From Pseudomonas sp. LS1212 (GTDB taxonomy: Bacteria; Pseudomonadota; Gammaproteobacteria; Pseudomonadales; Pseudomonadaceae), in NCBI RefSeq assembly GCF_024741815.1, contig NZ_CP102951.1, forward strand, positions 2,495,001 to 2,559,000: a stretch of DNA of 64,000 nucleotides. Direction: 5' to 3'. Shown piece after piece: positions 24,166-31,902 of the stretch (positions within the stretch are counted from its first letter, which is position 1; every line of letters begins with the position of its first letter). A program made the position numbers and the translations under genes. Under the pieces are notes generated by a model. The model was not told the DNA's origin, made no database searches, and saw only the letters and a list, made by a program, of their open reading frames with translations.

Positions 24166-24297
24166 ATGAGCACATATATGAATCGTAAGTCATTGATCGG
24201 TTGCGCCCTTGCTGCTGGCCTGATGACTGGAGCGATGGACAGCAAAATGAATCACGAGGCGATGGATCATGACTCAAAAACCAAAAAAGCGGATTGA
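24166..24297 (+). CDS. 43-residue Met/His small protein between copA and copB
   Basis: A short frame starts at 24166 behind AAAGGAG, 12 bases after copA. It encodes MSTYMNRKSLIGCALAAGLM, then a short tail with TGAMDSKMNHEAMDHDSKTK. A hydrophobic signal-like N-terminus and the MDSKMNHEAMDH tail echo the copA/copB repeats, consistent with a tiny copper-binding exported peptide. It could instead be the relic of a longer gene. It overlaps the longer alternative copB start (24269). Confidence 0.6.
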   Translation: MSTYMNRKSLIGCALAAGLMTGAMDSKMNHEAMDHDSKTKKAD

Positions 24298-24301
24298 GAC
24301 C

Positions 24302-25255
24302 ATGACCCATAAGCTTTTACGTCCGACCCTGATGGCGTTGACGGTTTCGGTCAGCTCGGTGTTTGTTGGTATCGCTAGCGCAGCTGAAGAGATGGATCAC
24401 TCCAGGATGGATCACGGTTCGATGGGAACCATGGACCATAGCAAGATGGGCGCGATGGACCACGGCACAATGAACATGGACCAAGACCAGATGGAGGGCA
24501 TGGATCACAGCAAAATGAAAATGGAGGCTGGGGCAACCACCACGAGTCGGACCCCCATTCCAGTACTGACCGATGCTGACCGTGCAGCTGCTTTTCCGCC
24601 TGTCGCTGGTCATGGCGTTCATGACAAAAAACTCAACTCTTTTTTCCTTCTTGATCAGTTCGAGTACCAGGACGCGGATAACGGCAGTGCTTTGAGTTGG
24701 GATGCGTCAGGATGGATCGGCGGCGACATTGATCGTTTGTGGCTGCGTTCGGAAGGCGAGCGCACCAACGGTGTGACCGAAGATGCCGAACTTCAAGCGC
24801 TTTGGGGGCATTCGATTGGCCCTTGGTGGGATGTTGTTACCGGCGTACGCCAAGACTTCAAACCGGGCTCGCCGCAGACATGGGGTGCCTTCGGTATCCA
24901 AGGCATGGCCCTCTACAACTTCGAAGCAGAAGCAACTGCTTTCATCGGCGAGAACGGCCAGACCGCCGCTCGATTAGAAGGTGACTACGACATTCTGCTC
25001 ACCAACCGCCTGATCTTGCAGCCGACAGCCGAAGTGAACTTCTACGGGAAAAACGATCCTCAGCGCGGGATTGGCTCTGGCTTGGCCAATACCGAAGTGG
25101 GCTTGCGACTGCGCTACGAGATTGTTCGTGAATTTGCTCCCTATATCGGGGTCACCTGGAGTCGCGCCTATGGCAACACCGCCGATTACGCCAGCGACGA
25201 AGGGGAAGATACCAACGAGGCTCGATTTGTAGCCGGTATTCGCATGTGGTTCTAA
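24302..25255 (+). CDS. copB: Outer-membrane copper resistance protein CopB
   Basis: The 317-residue protein begins MTHKLLRPTLMALTVSVSSV with a signal peptide ending SAA. A Met/His repeat segment (MDHSRMDHGSMGTMDHSKMG) occupies residues about 28-80. The rest is the CopB beta-barrel domain (RLWLRSEGER, WWDVVTGVRQDF, EVGLRLRYEI), ending in the typical aromatic RMWF. It binds or sequesters copper at the outer membrane. An in-frame ATG at 24269 would add 11 residues and overlap the small gene upstream. Confidence 0.93.
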   Translation: MTHKLLRPTLMALTVSVSSVFVGIASAAEEMDHSRMDHGSMGTMDHSKMGAMDHGTMNMDQDQMEGMDHSKMKMEAGATTTSRTPIPVLTDADRAAAFPPVAGHGVHDKKLNSFFLLDQFEYQDADNGSALSWDASGWIGGDIDRLWLRSEGERTNGVTEDAELQALWGHSIGPWWDVVTGVRQDFKPGSPQTWGAFGIQGMALYNFEAEATAFIGENGQTAARLEGDYDILLTNRLILQPTAEVNFYGKNDPQRGIGSGLANTEVGLRLRYEIVREFAPYIGVTWSRAYGNTADYASDEGEDTNEARFVAGIRMWF

Positions 25256-25264
25256 GGGGCTGAC

Positions 25265-26077
25265 ATGAAAAGAACAATCAAAACGTTGAGTGCTACCGGT
25301 GTGGTTACAGCCATTGTAGGTGCCGGGGTCGTGTATTTTGGTGTGTTTAACGTGGGTGCCGATGACCCTCATTCGCATCCCGTATACACCTTGCTTTCGA
25401 CCGCTCGGGATCGCTCGATCGAAGTGCGCTCCCGAGACATCAAAGTCCCCGAACTGACGGATGAAGGGCTCATTCGTGCAGGTGCCGGCAACTACAATGC
25501 GATGTGCATTGGCTGCCACCTGGCGCCAGGGCTCGCGCAAACCGAGTTGAGCAAGAGTCTTTATCCGGCTCCCCCGAATTTGTCGAAGCTCGGTGTGGAT
25601 GGAAATCCTGCCGCAGCGTTCTGGATCATCAAGCACGGCATCAAGTCCACGGGCATGCCTGCCTGGGGGAGAAGCATGGCAGATCCCTATATCTGGGGAA
25701 TGGTCGCCTTTCTTCAACAGCTTCCTGCCATGAATGCTGAGCAATATAGAGCTCTTGCCGCGAGCAGCGGTGGCCACCAGCACGGTGGTGGTGAGACCAG
25801 GATGCATAACCACGAAGTTCAGCATAACGGTGAAAATGAAGCGTCTTCTAGCGGTGATGCAAGTGGAGTTGGGGGGCTCGCCGAAGCTGACGTTCACCAC
25901 GACGATACAAGCAACGCCCATGCTCACGATAAAGCCGTAGCACCTGCTCCGGATGAAAGCGTCGAGCACGCCCATCCTGAAGGAATGGGTTCGTCACACG
26001 ATGCTCCTGCAAGTTCAGTAGCTCAGCCAAAGACTCATACCCATGCCGATGGCAAGGAGCACACCCATGCGCAATAG
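25265..26077 (+). CDS. c-type cytochrome with His-rich C-terminal tail
   Basis: A 270-residue protein with an N-terminal membrane anchor (TGVVTAIVGAGVVYFGVF). A single haem site CIGCH lies near residue 83, with a probable axial Met in KSTGMPAWGR. The last ~110 residues are hydrophilic and His-rich (HQHGGGETRMHNHEV, HTHADGKEHTHAQ), suggesting metal binding. It sits in the copper operon 9 bases after copB and overlaps the DUF411 gene by 11 bases. Its redox partner is unknown; CopA is a candidate by context. Confidence 0.85.
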   Translation: MKRTIKTLSATGVVTAIVGAGVVYFGVFNVGADDPHSHPVYTLLSTARDRSIEVRSRDIKVPELTDEGLIRAGAGNYNAMCIGCHLAPGLAQTELSKSLYPAPPNLSKLGVDGNPAAAFWIIKHGIKSTGMPAWGRSMADPYIWGMVAFLQQLPAMNAEQYRALAASSGGHQHGGGETRMHNHEVQHNGENEASSSGDASGVGGLAEADVHHDDTSNAHAHDKAVAPAPDESVEHAHPEGMGSSHDAPASSVAQPKTHTHADGKEHTHAQ

Positions 26078-26534
26078 CTTTCTTCGTTCTGGTCGGGCAC
26101 TTCGTCTCGCGACATTCGCAGTTCTGTTTATCGGCTCGGCGGCTCATGCCACAGAACCTCTGACGATTGACGTCCATCGGGACGCTAACTGTGGATGCTG
26201 CAAGAAGTGGATTCAGCACCTTGAAACAAACGGCTTCACCGTCGTTGATCATGTAGAAACCAACATGAGCGCGGTCAAGCAGGACCTGGGTGTTGTTCCG
26301 CGTCTATCGTCATGCCACACCGCGGTGATCAACGGAAAGTTCGTTGAAGGCCATGTACCTGCGGAGCAAATAGTCGCATTGAGCAAACGCGATGACCTTA
26401 TCGGGATCGCTGTGCCGGGTATGCCGGCAGGCTCGCCTGGTATGGAGTTCGGTGGGAAGCAGGATGCTTATCAGGTCATCGGCCTGAACAAAGCAGGTAC
26501 CGACCAAGTGATCGCGGAGTACCCAGAAAACTAA
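26067..26534 (+). CDS. DUF411 (CopG-like) periplasmic metal-binding protein
   Basis: The 155-residue protein starts MRNSFLRSGRALRLATFAVL behind AAGGAG, with a signal peptide ending SAAHA. The DUF411 core is intact: the CxCC motif in HRDANCGCCKKWIQHL, the SCHTAVINGKFVEGHVP block, and a YQVIGLNK end. DUF411/CopG proteins occur in copper and silver clusters and bind Cu through the cysteine cluster. It overlaps the cytochrome gene and closes the copA operon. Confidence 0.88.
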   Translation: MRNSFLRSGRALRLATFAVLFIGSAAHATEPLTIDVHRDANCGCCKKWIQHLETNGFTVVDHVETNMSAVKQDLGVVPRLSSCHTAVINGKFVEGHVPAEQIVALSKRDDLIGIAVPGMPAGSPGMEFGGKQDAYQVIGLNKAGTDQVIAEYPEN

Positions 26535-26646
26535 TCTTCACCCCGGTTTTTGCATAGTCATCGCCCATGACCATGCCGCCGCCCATCATCCCATTCGCCA
26601 TCATGCCGGCCCCCGCGCCTTCGACCGCTTGGGCAATACCTGGTCG

Positions 26647-26781
26647 TCATGCCAGCCTGCCCGGATCGAATAGCGCCGCCTGCACCTTGTCATTGAAGCG
26701 CGACACCATCATCAGCATGGATTCCACGGAGTCGCTGTCATCCAGCCGACAGCCCGTCAGCAAGGCAATCCCGCCCAGCAT
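26647..26781 (-). CDS. Small putative lipoprotein overlapping merR
   Basis: The start codon overlaps the merR stop as TAATG. The 44-residue frame begins MLGGIALLTGCRLDDSDSVE with a lipobox (LLTGC) and continues SMLMMVSRFNDKVQAALFDP before a TGA. Downstream minus-strand sequence (GMMANGMMGGGMVMGDDYAK, another frame, to 26535) also looks coding, so this may be a frameshifted longer gene. Bases 26535-26646 hold nothing else. Family not recognised. Confidence 0.45.
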   Translation of the reverse strand: MLGGIALLTGCRLDDSDSVESMLMMVSRFNDKVQAALFDPGRLA

Positions 26782-27182
26782 TACTCATGCTCCAGTGCCT
26801 CGATGATTGGACAATTCAGCCCTCCATCTCCGGCGTCACATTGCTGCACCAAGCTGACCAGTTTTTTTTGTAACGCGCCAAGGTCGACGATTTTCTGTTC
26901 AATCAGCGCCAGCTTGCTGACTGCTAATGCCCGCGTCTCGACGCACGCACAGCCTTTATCCAGCCGTAACAGTCCGCCAATTTCGGATAGCGTAAAGCCG
27001 AGTGCCTGTGCTCGTTTGATAAAGCGCAGGCACTCTGCCTGTTCCACCGCATAGCGGCGGTGACCACCCAGCGGCTTGGTGGGCTCATCCAGCAGGCCGA
27101 GTCGCTGGTAATAACGAATTGTCTCGACATTCACTCCAGCTGCATCCGCCAGCTTTCCAATGGTCAGCTCTTTCGACACCAC
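26781..27182 (-). CDS. merR: Mercury-responsive regulator MerR
   Basis: This 133-residue regulator has the MerR winged helix (LTIGKLADAAGVNVETIRYY), a dimerisation helix, and cysteines at 78/80, 115 and 124 (DKGCACVETR, QQCDAG, NCPIIEALE). That corresponds to the Hg(II)-binding triad spread across the dimer. It is divergent from merTP with a typical mer promoter between them. Start at 27182. Confidence 0.9.
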   Translation of the reverse strand: MVSKELTIGKLADAAGVNVETIRYYQRLGLLDEPTKPLGGHRRYAVEQAECLRFIKRAQALGFTLSEIGGLLRLDKGCACVETRALAVSKLALIEQKIVDLGALQKKLVSLVQQCDAGDGGLNCPIIEALEHE

Positions 27183-27190
27183 GTTCCCCT

Positions 27191-27222
27191 TGATTCCGTA
27201 CCCAGGTACAGGGTTTAGAGTA
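27191..27222 (+). promoter_or_regulatory. MerR-type promoter/operator of merTP
   Basis: TTGATT (27191-27196) is followed by a 19-base spacer and TTAGAG. The spacer holds the short dyad GTACC-CA-GGTAC. An overlong -35/-10 spacing with a dyad in the spacer is diagnostic of MerR-family activation. Confidence 0.7.
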
Positions 27223-27254
27223 TCACTTGGGCAAACAGGCTCAAGGAAACCGAC

Positions 27255-27602
27255 ATGGCATTAATCACGGGAAAAAACTCGCTAATCGCCAGTGCGCTTG
27301 CCGCTATTGGTGCATCCGTATGTTGTGTCGGACCACTGATATTGCTGACCCTTGGGATCGGCGGTGCCTGGGTCGCAAATCTGACGGCACTGGAATCCTA
27401 TCGCCCGATCTTCATCGGGCTGACGCTGCTGTTTCTGGGGTTGGCCTTCCACAGGCTCTACCTTGTACCACAGGCCTGTACCTCGGGTTCGTCTTGCGCA
27501 GTCTCTCGTCCCCTCAAGCGGCAACGGTTCATTTTCTGGTTGGTTGCAGTACTGCTGCTCGGCCTATTGGCCGTGCCTTGGCTCGCCCCACTGTTTTACT
27601 GA
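27255..27602 (+). CDS. merT: Mercuric transport protein MerT
   Basis: A 115-residue inner-membrane protein with three helices. The CC pair in the first helix (GASVCCVGPLILLTLGIG, Cys23-24) and the second cysteine pair in the cytosolic loop (ACTSGSSC) pass Hg(II) inward. merP follows 12 bases later. No merA (mercuric reductase) is present in this window, so imported mercury would need a reductase encoded elsewhere. Confidence 0.93.
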   Translation: MALITGKNSLIASALAAIGASVCCVGPLILLTLGIGGAWVANLTALESYRPIFIGLTLLFLGLAFHRLYLVPQACTSGSSCAVSRPLKRQRFIFWLVAVLLLGLLAVPWLAPLFY

Positions 27603-27614
27603 GAGGAGATCACC

Positions 27615-27890
27615 ATGCGCCAACTACTGATTGCCCTGCTCGTCAGTTTACCCTTGGCAGCTCTGGCCGCCCCACCAGTATCCGTTACGCTCGGAGTGCA
27701 GAACATGACATGCGCGGTTTGCCCGATCACAGTGAAGAAGGCATTGCAGAAGGTACCAGGCGTAAGTACTGTCACAGTCGATTTCGACAAGAAAACGGCC
27801 ACTGTGACCTTCGACCCAGACCAAACCACGTACGAGTCGCTCACCAAAGCGACAATGAACGCAGGCTACCCCTCCACCGTGCAGAAGTGA
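27615..27890 (+). CDS. merP: Periplasmic mercury-binding protein MerP
   Basis: This 91-residue protein has a signal peptide (MRQLLIALLVSLPLAALAA) and one HMA fold. The metal-binding loop is VQNMTCAVCPITVKKALQ (Cys33, Cys36). It hands Hg(II) to MerT. It lies between merT and the GDCCVxC gene with short spacings, all in one operon. Confidence 0.93.
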   Translation: MRQLLIALLVSLPLAALAAPPVSVTLGVQNMTCAVCPITVKKALQKVPGVSTVTVDFDKKTATVTFDPDQTTYESLTKATMNAGYPSTVQK

Positions 27891-27896
27891 TGCCGC

Positions 27897-28109
27897 ATGA
27901 GTACCATTGTTCTTGAGTCTGTGCTGACCTGCCCGCACTGTGGTTTCGCCAGGCGCGAAACCATGCCCACAGATGCCTGTCTGTACTTCTACGAATGCAG
28001 CAACTGCAAAAAACTACTGCGCCCTGATCCAGGCGACTGCTGCGTGTTCTGCTCCTTCGGCTCGGTGAAATGCCCACCGATTCAAGCGCAGCGAGGATGT
28101 TGTGGATAG
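27897..28109 (+). CDS. GDCCVxC-domain small protein (mer-associated)
   Basis: This 70-residue Cys-rich protein carries CPHCGFARRE, ECSNCKK and the family signature GDCCVFCSFGSVKCPP, ending RGCCG. It belongs to the GDCCVxC family often found in mer operons, some members of which are selenoproteins. Here the positions are ordinary cysteines. It starts 7 bases after merP. It probably binds mercury or thiols, not proven. Confidence 0.85.
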   Translation: MSTIVLESVLTCPHCGFARRETMPTDACLYFYECSNCKKLLRPDPGDCCVFCSFGSVKCPPIQAQRGCCG

Positions 28110-28137
28110 GTGGTACACCGGGCCATCACGTTACTGC

Positions 28138-28168
28138 TTGACCTTGCCGCAGTGGCAAGGTCCAACCT
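28138..28168 (+). promoter_or_regulatory. CueR-type promoter/operator
   Basis: TTGACC (28138-28143) overlaps the perfect dyad ACCTTGCC-GCAGT-GGCAAGGT (28141-28161), with a 19-base spacing to CAACCT. This is the layout of CueR/CopA-ATPase promoters. It is intact although the ATPase gene behind it is broken. Confidence 0.8.
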
Positions 28169-28200
28169 CATAAGCAGAGAGGTTCCTCAGGAGGTGGGTG

Positions 28201-29642
28201 ATGGCCAGCCTATTCCCCCATACCGCTACCGCCACTTCTAATCCTGTCCAGCAATGGACGCTCGGCGTAGCGGGAATGACTTGCGCCTCGTGCGTCGGGC
28301 GCATCGAAAAAGCCCTGCTAAATGTACCGGGTGTACGGTCGGCAGCGGTGAATCTGGCCAGTGAAATGGCCAGGGTTCGGGCCGTATCCGGCGTAGTATC
28401 GCTGTCAGTGTTGATTCAAACGGTGGCAGCTGCCGGCTACGAGGCCAGCGTTCCGGCTGCCGAGGTGTCCACCACGCCAGCGCTTCACCGTGACTGGTGG
28501 CCGGTGGTTGCGGCCGCCGTGCTGTCCTTGCCGTTGGTGATACAATCGTCGGAGACCTAGTGGTTGTGCGGCCGGGCGAGCAGGGTGCCGGCGGACGGCG
28601 TGGTGCACGAAGGGCGAAGCCATCTCGACGAGTCACTGCTGACCGGTGAGAGTCTGCCAGTGGCGAAAGGTGAAGGCGACCCGGTGACCGGTGGCGCAAT
28701 CAATGGCGAAGGTCTGCTACTGATCATGACCTCAGCGGTCGGCGCGGAAAGCACCCTGTCCCGGATCATTCGACTGGTCGAAAACGCCCAGGCGACCAAG
28801 GCGCCGATTCAGCGCTTGGTCGATCGAATCAGCGCCGTCTTCGTACCGGTGGTGCTGATGGTCGCGGCGATGACCTTGCTGATTGGCTGGTGGCTGGTGG
28901 CTGACTGGCGAGGTGGCCGGTCCGCTGATTAACGCGGTGGCGGTATTGGTTATCGCATGCCCCTGTGCGTTGGGCCTCGCCACACCAACCGTGATCATGG
29001 CGGGTACCGGGGTCGGCGCGCGCCACGGCATTCTGATCAAGGATGCGCAAGCCTTGGAAATTGCTTGCAGTTCGTGCAGCGGCGTTGGCCGAGGCTGGCA
29101 ACACCGTGTCCTGGCTTGCGGATCTATCCAAGCGACCACAGTTGTTGGGCCTGATTGCCTTCGGTGATGTGCTAAAGCCCTCCGCACGGTTAGCCGTGGC
29201 CCGGTTGAAAGCGCTGGGTATCCGTACCGTGATGATTACCGGCGACAACCTTGGAGCCGCCAGCAGCGTGGCCAGGCTACTCGGCCTCGACGAGGTACGC
29301 GCCGAGGTGCTGCCCGGTGACAAAGCAGCGGCGGTACTGGCACTGAAGGTCGACGGCGCAGTTGTGGCGATGGTTGGTGACGGCATCAACGACGCGCCAG
29401 CACTGGCAGCGGCCGATGTCGGTATCGCGATGTCGACCGGTACCGACGTAGCGATGCATACCGCCGGTATCACCCTGATGCGCGGCGACCCGGCGTTGGT
29501 GGCGGATGCCCTGCTGCTGTCCCGTCACACCTATGGGCGGATTTTGAAGAGTCTGCTCTGGGCCTTCATCTACAACCTGATCGGTATTCCGCTGGCGGCA
29601 ATGGGCCTGTTGAGTCCGGTGGTGGCTGGCGCGGCAATGGCG
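28201..29642 (+). pseudogene. Cu(+)-translocating P1B-type ATPase, broken by several deletions
   Basis: The start (28201, behind AGGAGG) encodes one HMA domain (VAGMTCASCVGRIEKALLNV). Helices 2-4 are missing: the frame stops at 28560 and the actuator (GDLVVVRPGE, ESLLTGESLPVAKGEGDP) resumes in another frame. A further shift near 28910 precedes VIACPCALGLATPT. After KDAQALEIA the phosphorylation site DKTGT and the nucleotide-binding domain are deleted, and a new frame continues through MVGDGINDAPALAAADVGIA. The final helices are cut at LLSPVVAGAAMA. It cannot form an active pump. Confidence 0.88.
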
Positions 29643-29826
29643 AGGTTCAGGCCATTGCCCTGAGCCAAATCGAGGCGCTGAATGCGCGTATCACCACGCT
29701 GCGGATCATGCGCGAGGCCCTGTCATATCTGGCCGAGCATTGCGATGACGCTGAGCAACCACCTGGGCTGGTTCTGGATGACTTCCCTCCCATGACTTGC
29801 CCGAAAGGAGAACATCATGACGCGTA
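29643..29826 (+). pseudogene. MerR/CueR-type regulator 3' remnant
   Basis: Directly after the ATPase break the sequence encodes EVQAIALSQIEALNARITTL and RIMREALSYLAEHCDD, the dimerisation helix and C-terminal end of a MerR-family regulator, then about 25 residues to a stop that overlaps the next gene. The DNA-binding half is missing. The ATPase 3' end and the regulator 5' end appear to have been lost in one deletion. Confidence 0.7.
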
Positions 29827-30059
29827 ATAATCCCACAATGGTCCAGCTGGGAGTCGGTGCTGCCATTATCCTGGCGGCTGCCTATGTCTTGTTCCCCGCT
29901 TTTCAAGTTTGGATCATAGCCGCCGCGCCAGTTTTGCTATTGCTGCTGTGTCCGCTAGTGATGGTGTTTTGTATGCGCAACATGCACAAGGATGCGCCAA
30001 CTACCGATGACACACTGAAGGTCAAACCGACCAAACGTGATCCAGACGATAGGCCGTGA
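29817..30059 (+). CDS. Small membrane protein, DUF2933-like
   Basis: An 80-residue frame starting MTRNNPTMVQLGVGAAIILA behind AAAGGAG. Two hydrophobic segments (AAIILAAAYVLFPAF, WIIAAAPVLLLLLCPLVMVF) are followed by a CMRNMHKD segment and a charged tail. Small DUF2933-type membrane proteins are frequent in copper/silver clusters. It overlaps the end of the MerR remnant by about 10 bases. Confidence 0.65.
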   Translation: MTRNNPTMVQLGVGAAIILAAAYVLFPAFQVWIIAAAPVLLLLLCPLVMVFCMRNMHKDAPTTDDTLKVKPTKRDPDDRP

Positions 30060-30155
30060 GCTGTAACTATTTTCATGCTCAGCGAGTTGGGCCGGGCTGT
30101 TTAGCGCCTCCTTGTTTCTACACGAGAAGGTGCCTATTGGACTTCAGACTCGTCC

Positions 30156-30170
30156 TGACAGATTTGTAAT
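30156..30170 (+). promoter_or_regulatory. CopR/CusR-type box 3, upstream of the cus operon
   Basis: TGACAGATTTGTAAT shares the T(T/G)ACAGA-NN-TGTAAT pattern of the boxes at 21744 and 22115. It lies 36 bases before the small Cys/Met-rich gene that heads the cusCBA-type operon. Confidence 0.7.
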
Positions 30171-30205
30171 TGTACAGTCAGTTATCAGCGGCTAGACTCC
30201 CCCGC

Positions 30206-30547
30206 ATGAAACACTACCTACGGTGCTGCCTCATTTTCCTGATTAGCCTGGCGCTTCCCCTCAGTGGGATGGCGGGCATTCAGGCACCGACAGAACCTTG
30301 CCCAATGAAAACGGCGGGCATGGCCATGATGGGTGATATGGGTCAGGACTGCTGTCAGGACATGAAAAGCCCCTCCGATCACGGCAAACCCTGCAAACCT
30401 GGCCAGGAGTGCAAAACTGGCGGAATGTTGCAAGTCTCAATCGTCAAGCCCCCCATCACCGTGTTCAGCCCCGTTGTGCTTTCCTTCTCCAGCGACTTCG
30501 TGCCTGCCCAAACCCCTTCCGGGGTATGGCGACCGCCGCGCGCTTGA
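30206..30547 (+). CDS. Exported Cys/Met-rich protein heading the cus operon
   Basis: The 113-residue protein starts MKHYLRCCLIFLISLALPLS with a signal peptide ending GMAG. The mature part is rich in Met, Cys and His (CPMKTAGMAMMGDMGQDCCQ, HGKPCKPGQECKTGGM). A second hydrophobic stretch (PITVFSPVVLSFSSDFV) follows. Such proteins often precede CusCBA-type operons and likely bind Cu(I)/Ag(I) (inference). The CopR-type box lies just upstream. Confidence 0.7.
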   Translation: MKHYLRCCLIFLISLALPLSGMAGIQAPTEPCPMKTAGMAMMGDMGQDCCQDMKSPSDHGKPCKPGQECKTGGMLQVSIVKPPITVFSPVVLSFSSDFVPAQTPSGVWRPPRA

Positions 30548-30645
30548 TTCCTGTACCACATTGAGCCTCATCCCGCCCTGGCGGGATGGCCTATCTGCGC
30601 GCATGTTCAAGAGGCGCGCAGTGGATCATCACAGGAATCGTGAAC

Positions 30646-31902
30646 ATGAACTCCAAGTGTTATCGCACAGGTTGGCCCATCATGGCTGCCCTGGCGGCAA
30701 GTGTGCTGGCATTGCCGAGCCAGGCTGGCGCCTTGACGCTCGACGAAGCGTTACGACTGGCTGAAGACAATGCGCCGTCGCTGACCGCCCAGGCAGCCAA
30801 ACTGAAAGCTGCCAGCAGCGCCGCCATTCCCGCCGGCGAACTACCCGATCCGAAATTACTGCTGGGTGTGCAGAACTATCCCATTGGCGGTCCCGATCGC
30901 TGGAGCATTGACCAGGACTTCATGACCATGCAGATGGTCGGGGTCATGCAAGAAGTGCCCAGCCGCGACAAACGCAAGGCACGTATCGAGGTCGCCGAGG
31001 CGGCCGTCGACCGCGCTGCGGCTGAAGGCCGCGTGGAGCGACTGAATGTCCGTCAGGCCACCGCATTGGCCTGGATCAGCAGCTATTCGGTCGAACGTAA
31101 AGAGGCACTGTTCCAGGACTTCTATCGGGAAAACCGGCTGCTGGCCGATACCGTCCGGGCGCAGATCGCCGGCGGCCGTGCCCAGCCTGCCGATGCAGTC
31201 ACGCCGAAACAGGAAGCCGCTCAGTTGGCGGAGCAACAGGACGAACTGATTCGTCTGCGTGCGCAAGCCCGAGCCGCGCTCAAACGCTGGATTGGTCCGG
31301 CTGCCAATGATCAGCCAACCGGCAGCTTGCCGCCGTGGCCCATCGATACTTCGGGTTATATCCATAAGCTCCGACATCATCCGGAGCTGGCGGCTTTCGC
31401 CCCTATGACTCGTGAAGCGCAGGCCAAAGTGCGTGAAGCCGAGGCGGAAAAGCAGTCCGACTGGAGCTGGGAACTCGATTACCAGCGCCGCGGGCGGGAA
31501 TTTGGCGACATGGTGAGCGTGCAATTCACCTTCGACCTGCCACTGTTCCCCGGCTCCCGACAAAATCCGAAGATCGCCGCCAAACACGCCGAACTCAATC
31601 AATTGGAGGCCGAGCGCGAAGCCCAGGTACGCGAGCATACCGAGCAACTGGAGGAGAGTCTGGCCGATTACGAGCGCCTGAACCGCGCCGTACAACGCAG
31701 CCAGGACAGCCTGTTACCCCTGGCCAAGGAAAAGGTCGGGCTGAGCATGGCCAGCTACCGCGCCGGCAAAGGCGACTTGGCAGCCGTCATCGCTGCTCGA
31801 CGTGAACTCATAGAGGCCCGCCTCAAACAAATTGACTTCGAAGAACAGCGAGCGCTGACTAGTGCGCGCCTGTACTTCACTTACGGGGAAACCAGCCAAT
31901 GA
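30646..31902 (+). CDS. Outer-membrane efflux protein, CusC/TolC family
   Basis: This 418-residue protein has a signal peptide (PIMAALAASVLALPSQA) and two OEP repeats of long helices (LTLDEALRLAEDNAPSLTAQ, then LNQLEAEREAQVREHTEQLE). It forms the trimeric outer-membrane channel of the HME-RND pump encoded downstream. The start at 30646 begins MNSKCYRTGW; the frame extends to 30586 without support. Its stop overlaps the adaptor start by 4 bases. Confidence 0.88.
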   Translation: MNSKCYRTGWPIMAALAASVLALPSQAGALTLDEALRLAEDNAPSLTAQAAKLKAASSAAIPAGELPDPKLLLGVQNYPIGGPDRWSIDQDFMTMQMVGVMQEVPSRDKRKARIEVAEAAVDRAAAEGRVERLNVRQATALAWISSYSVERKEALFQDFYRENRLLADTVRAQIAGGRAQPADAVTPKQEAAQLAEQQDELIRLRAQARAALKRWIGPAANDQPTGSLPPWPIDTSGYIHKLRHHPELAAFAPMTREAQAKVREAEAEKQSDWSWELDYQRRGREFGDMVSVQFTFDLPLFPGSRQNPKIAAKHAELNQLEAEREAQVREHTEQLEESLADYERLNRAVQRSQDSLLPLAKEKVGLSMASYRAGKGDLAAVIAARRELIEARLKQIDFEEQRALTSARLYFTYGETSQ

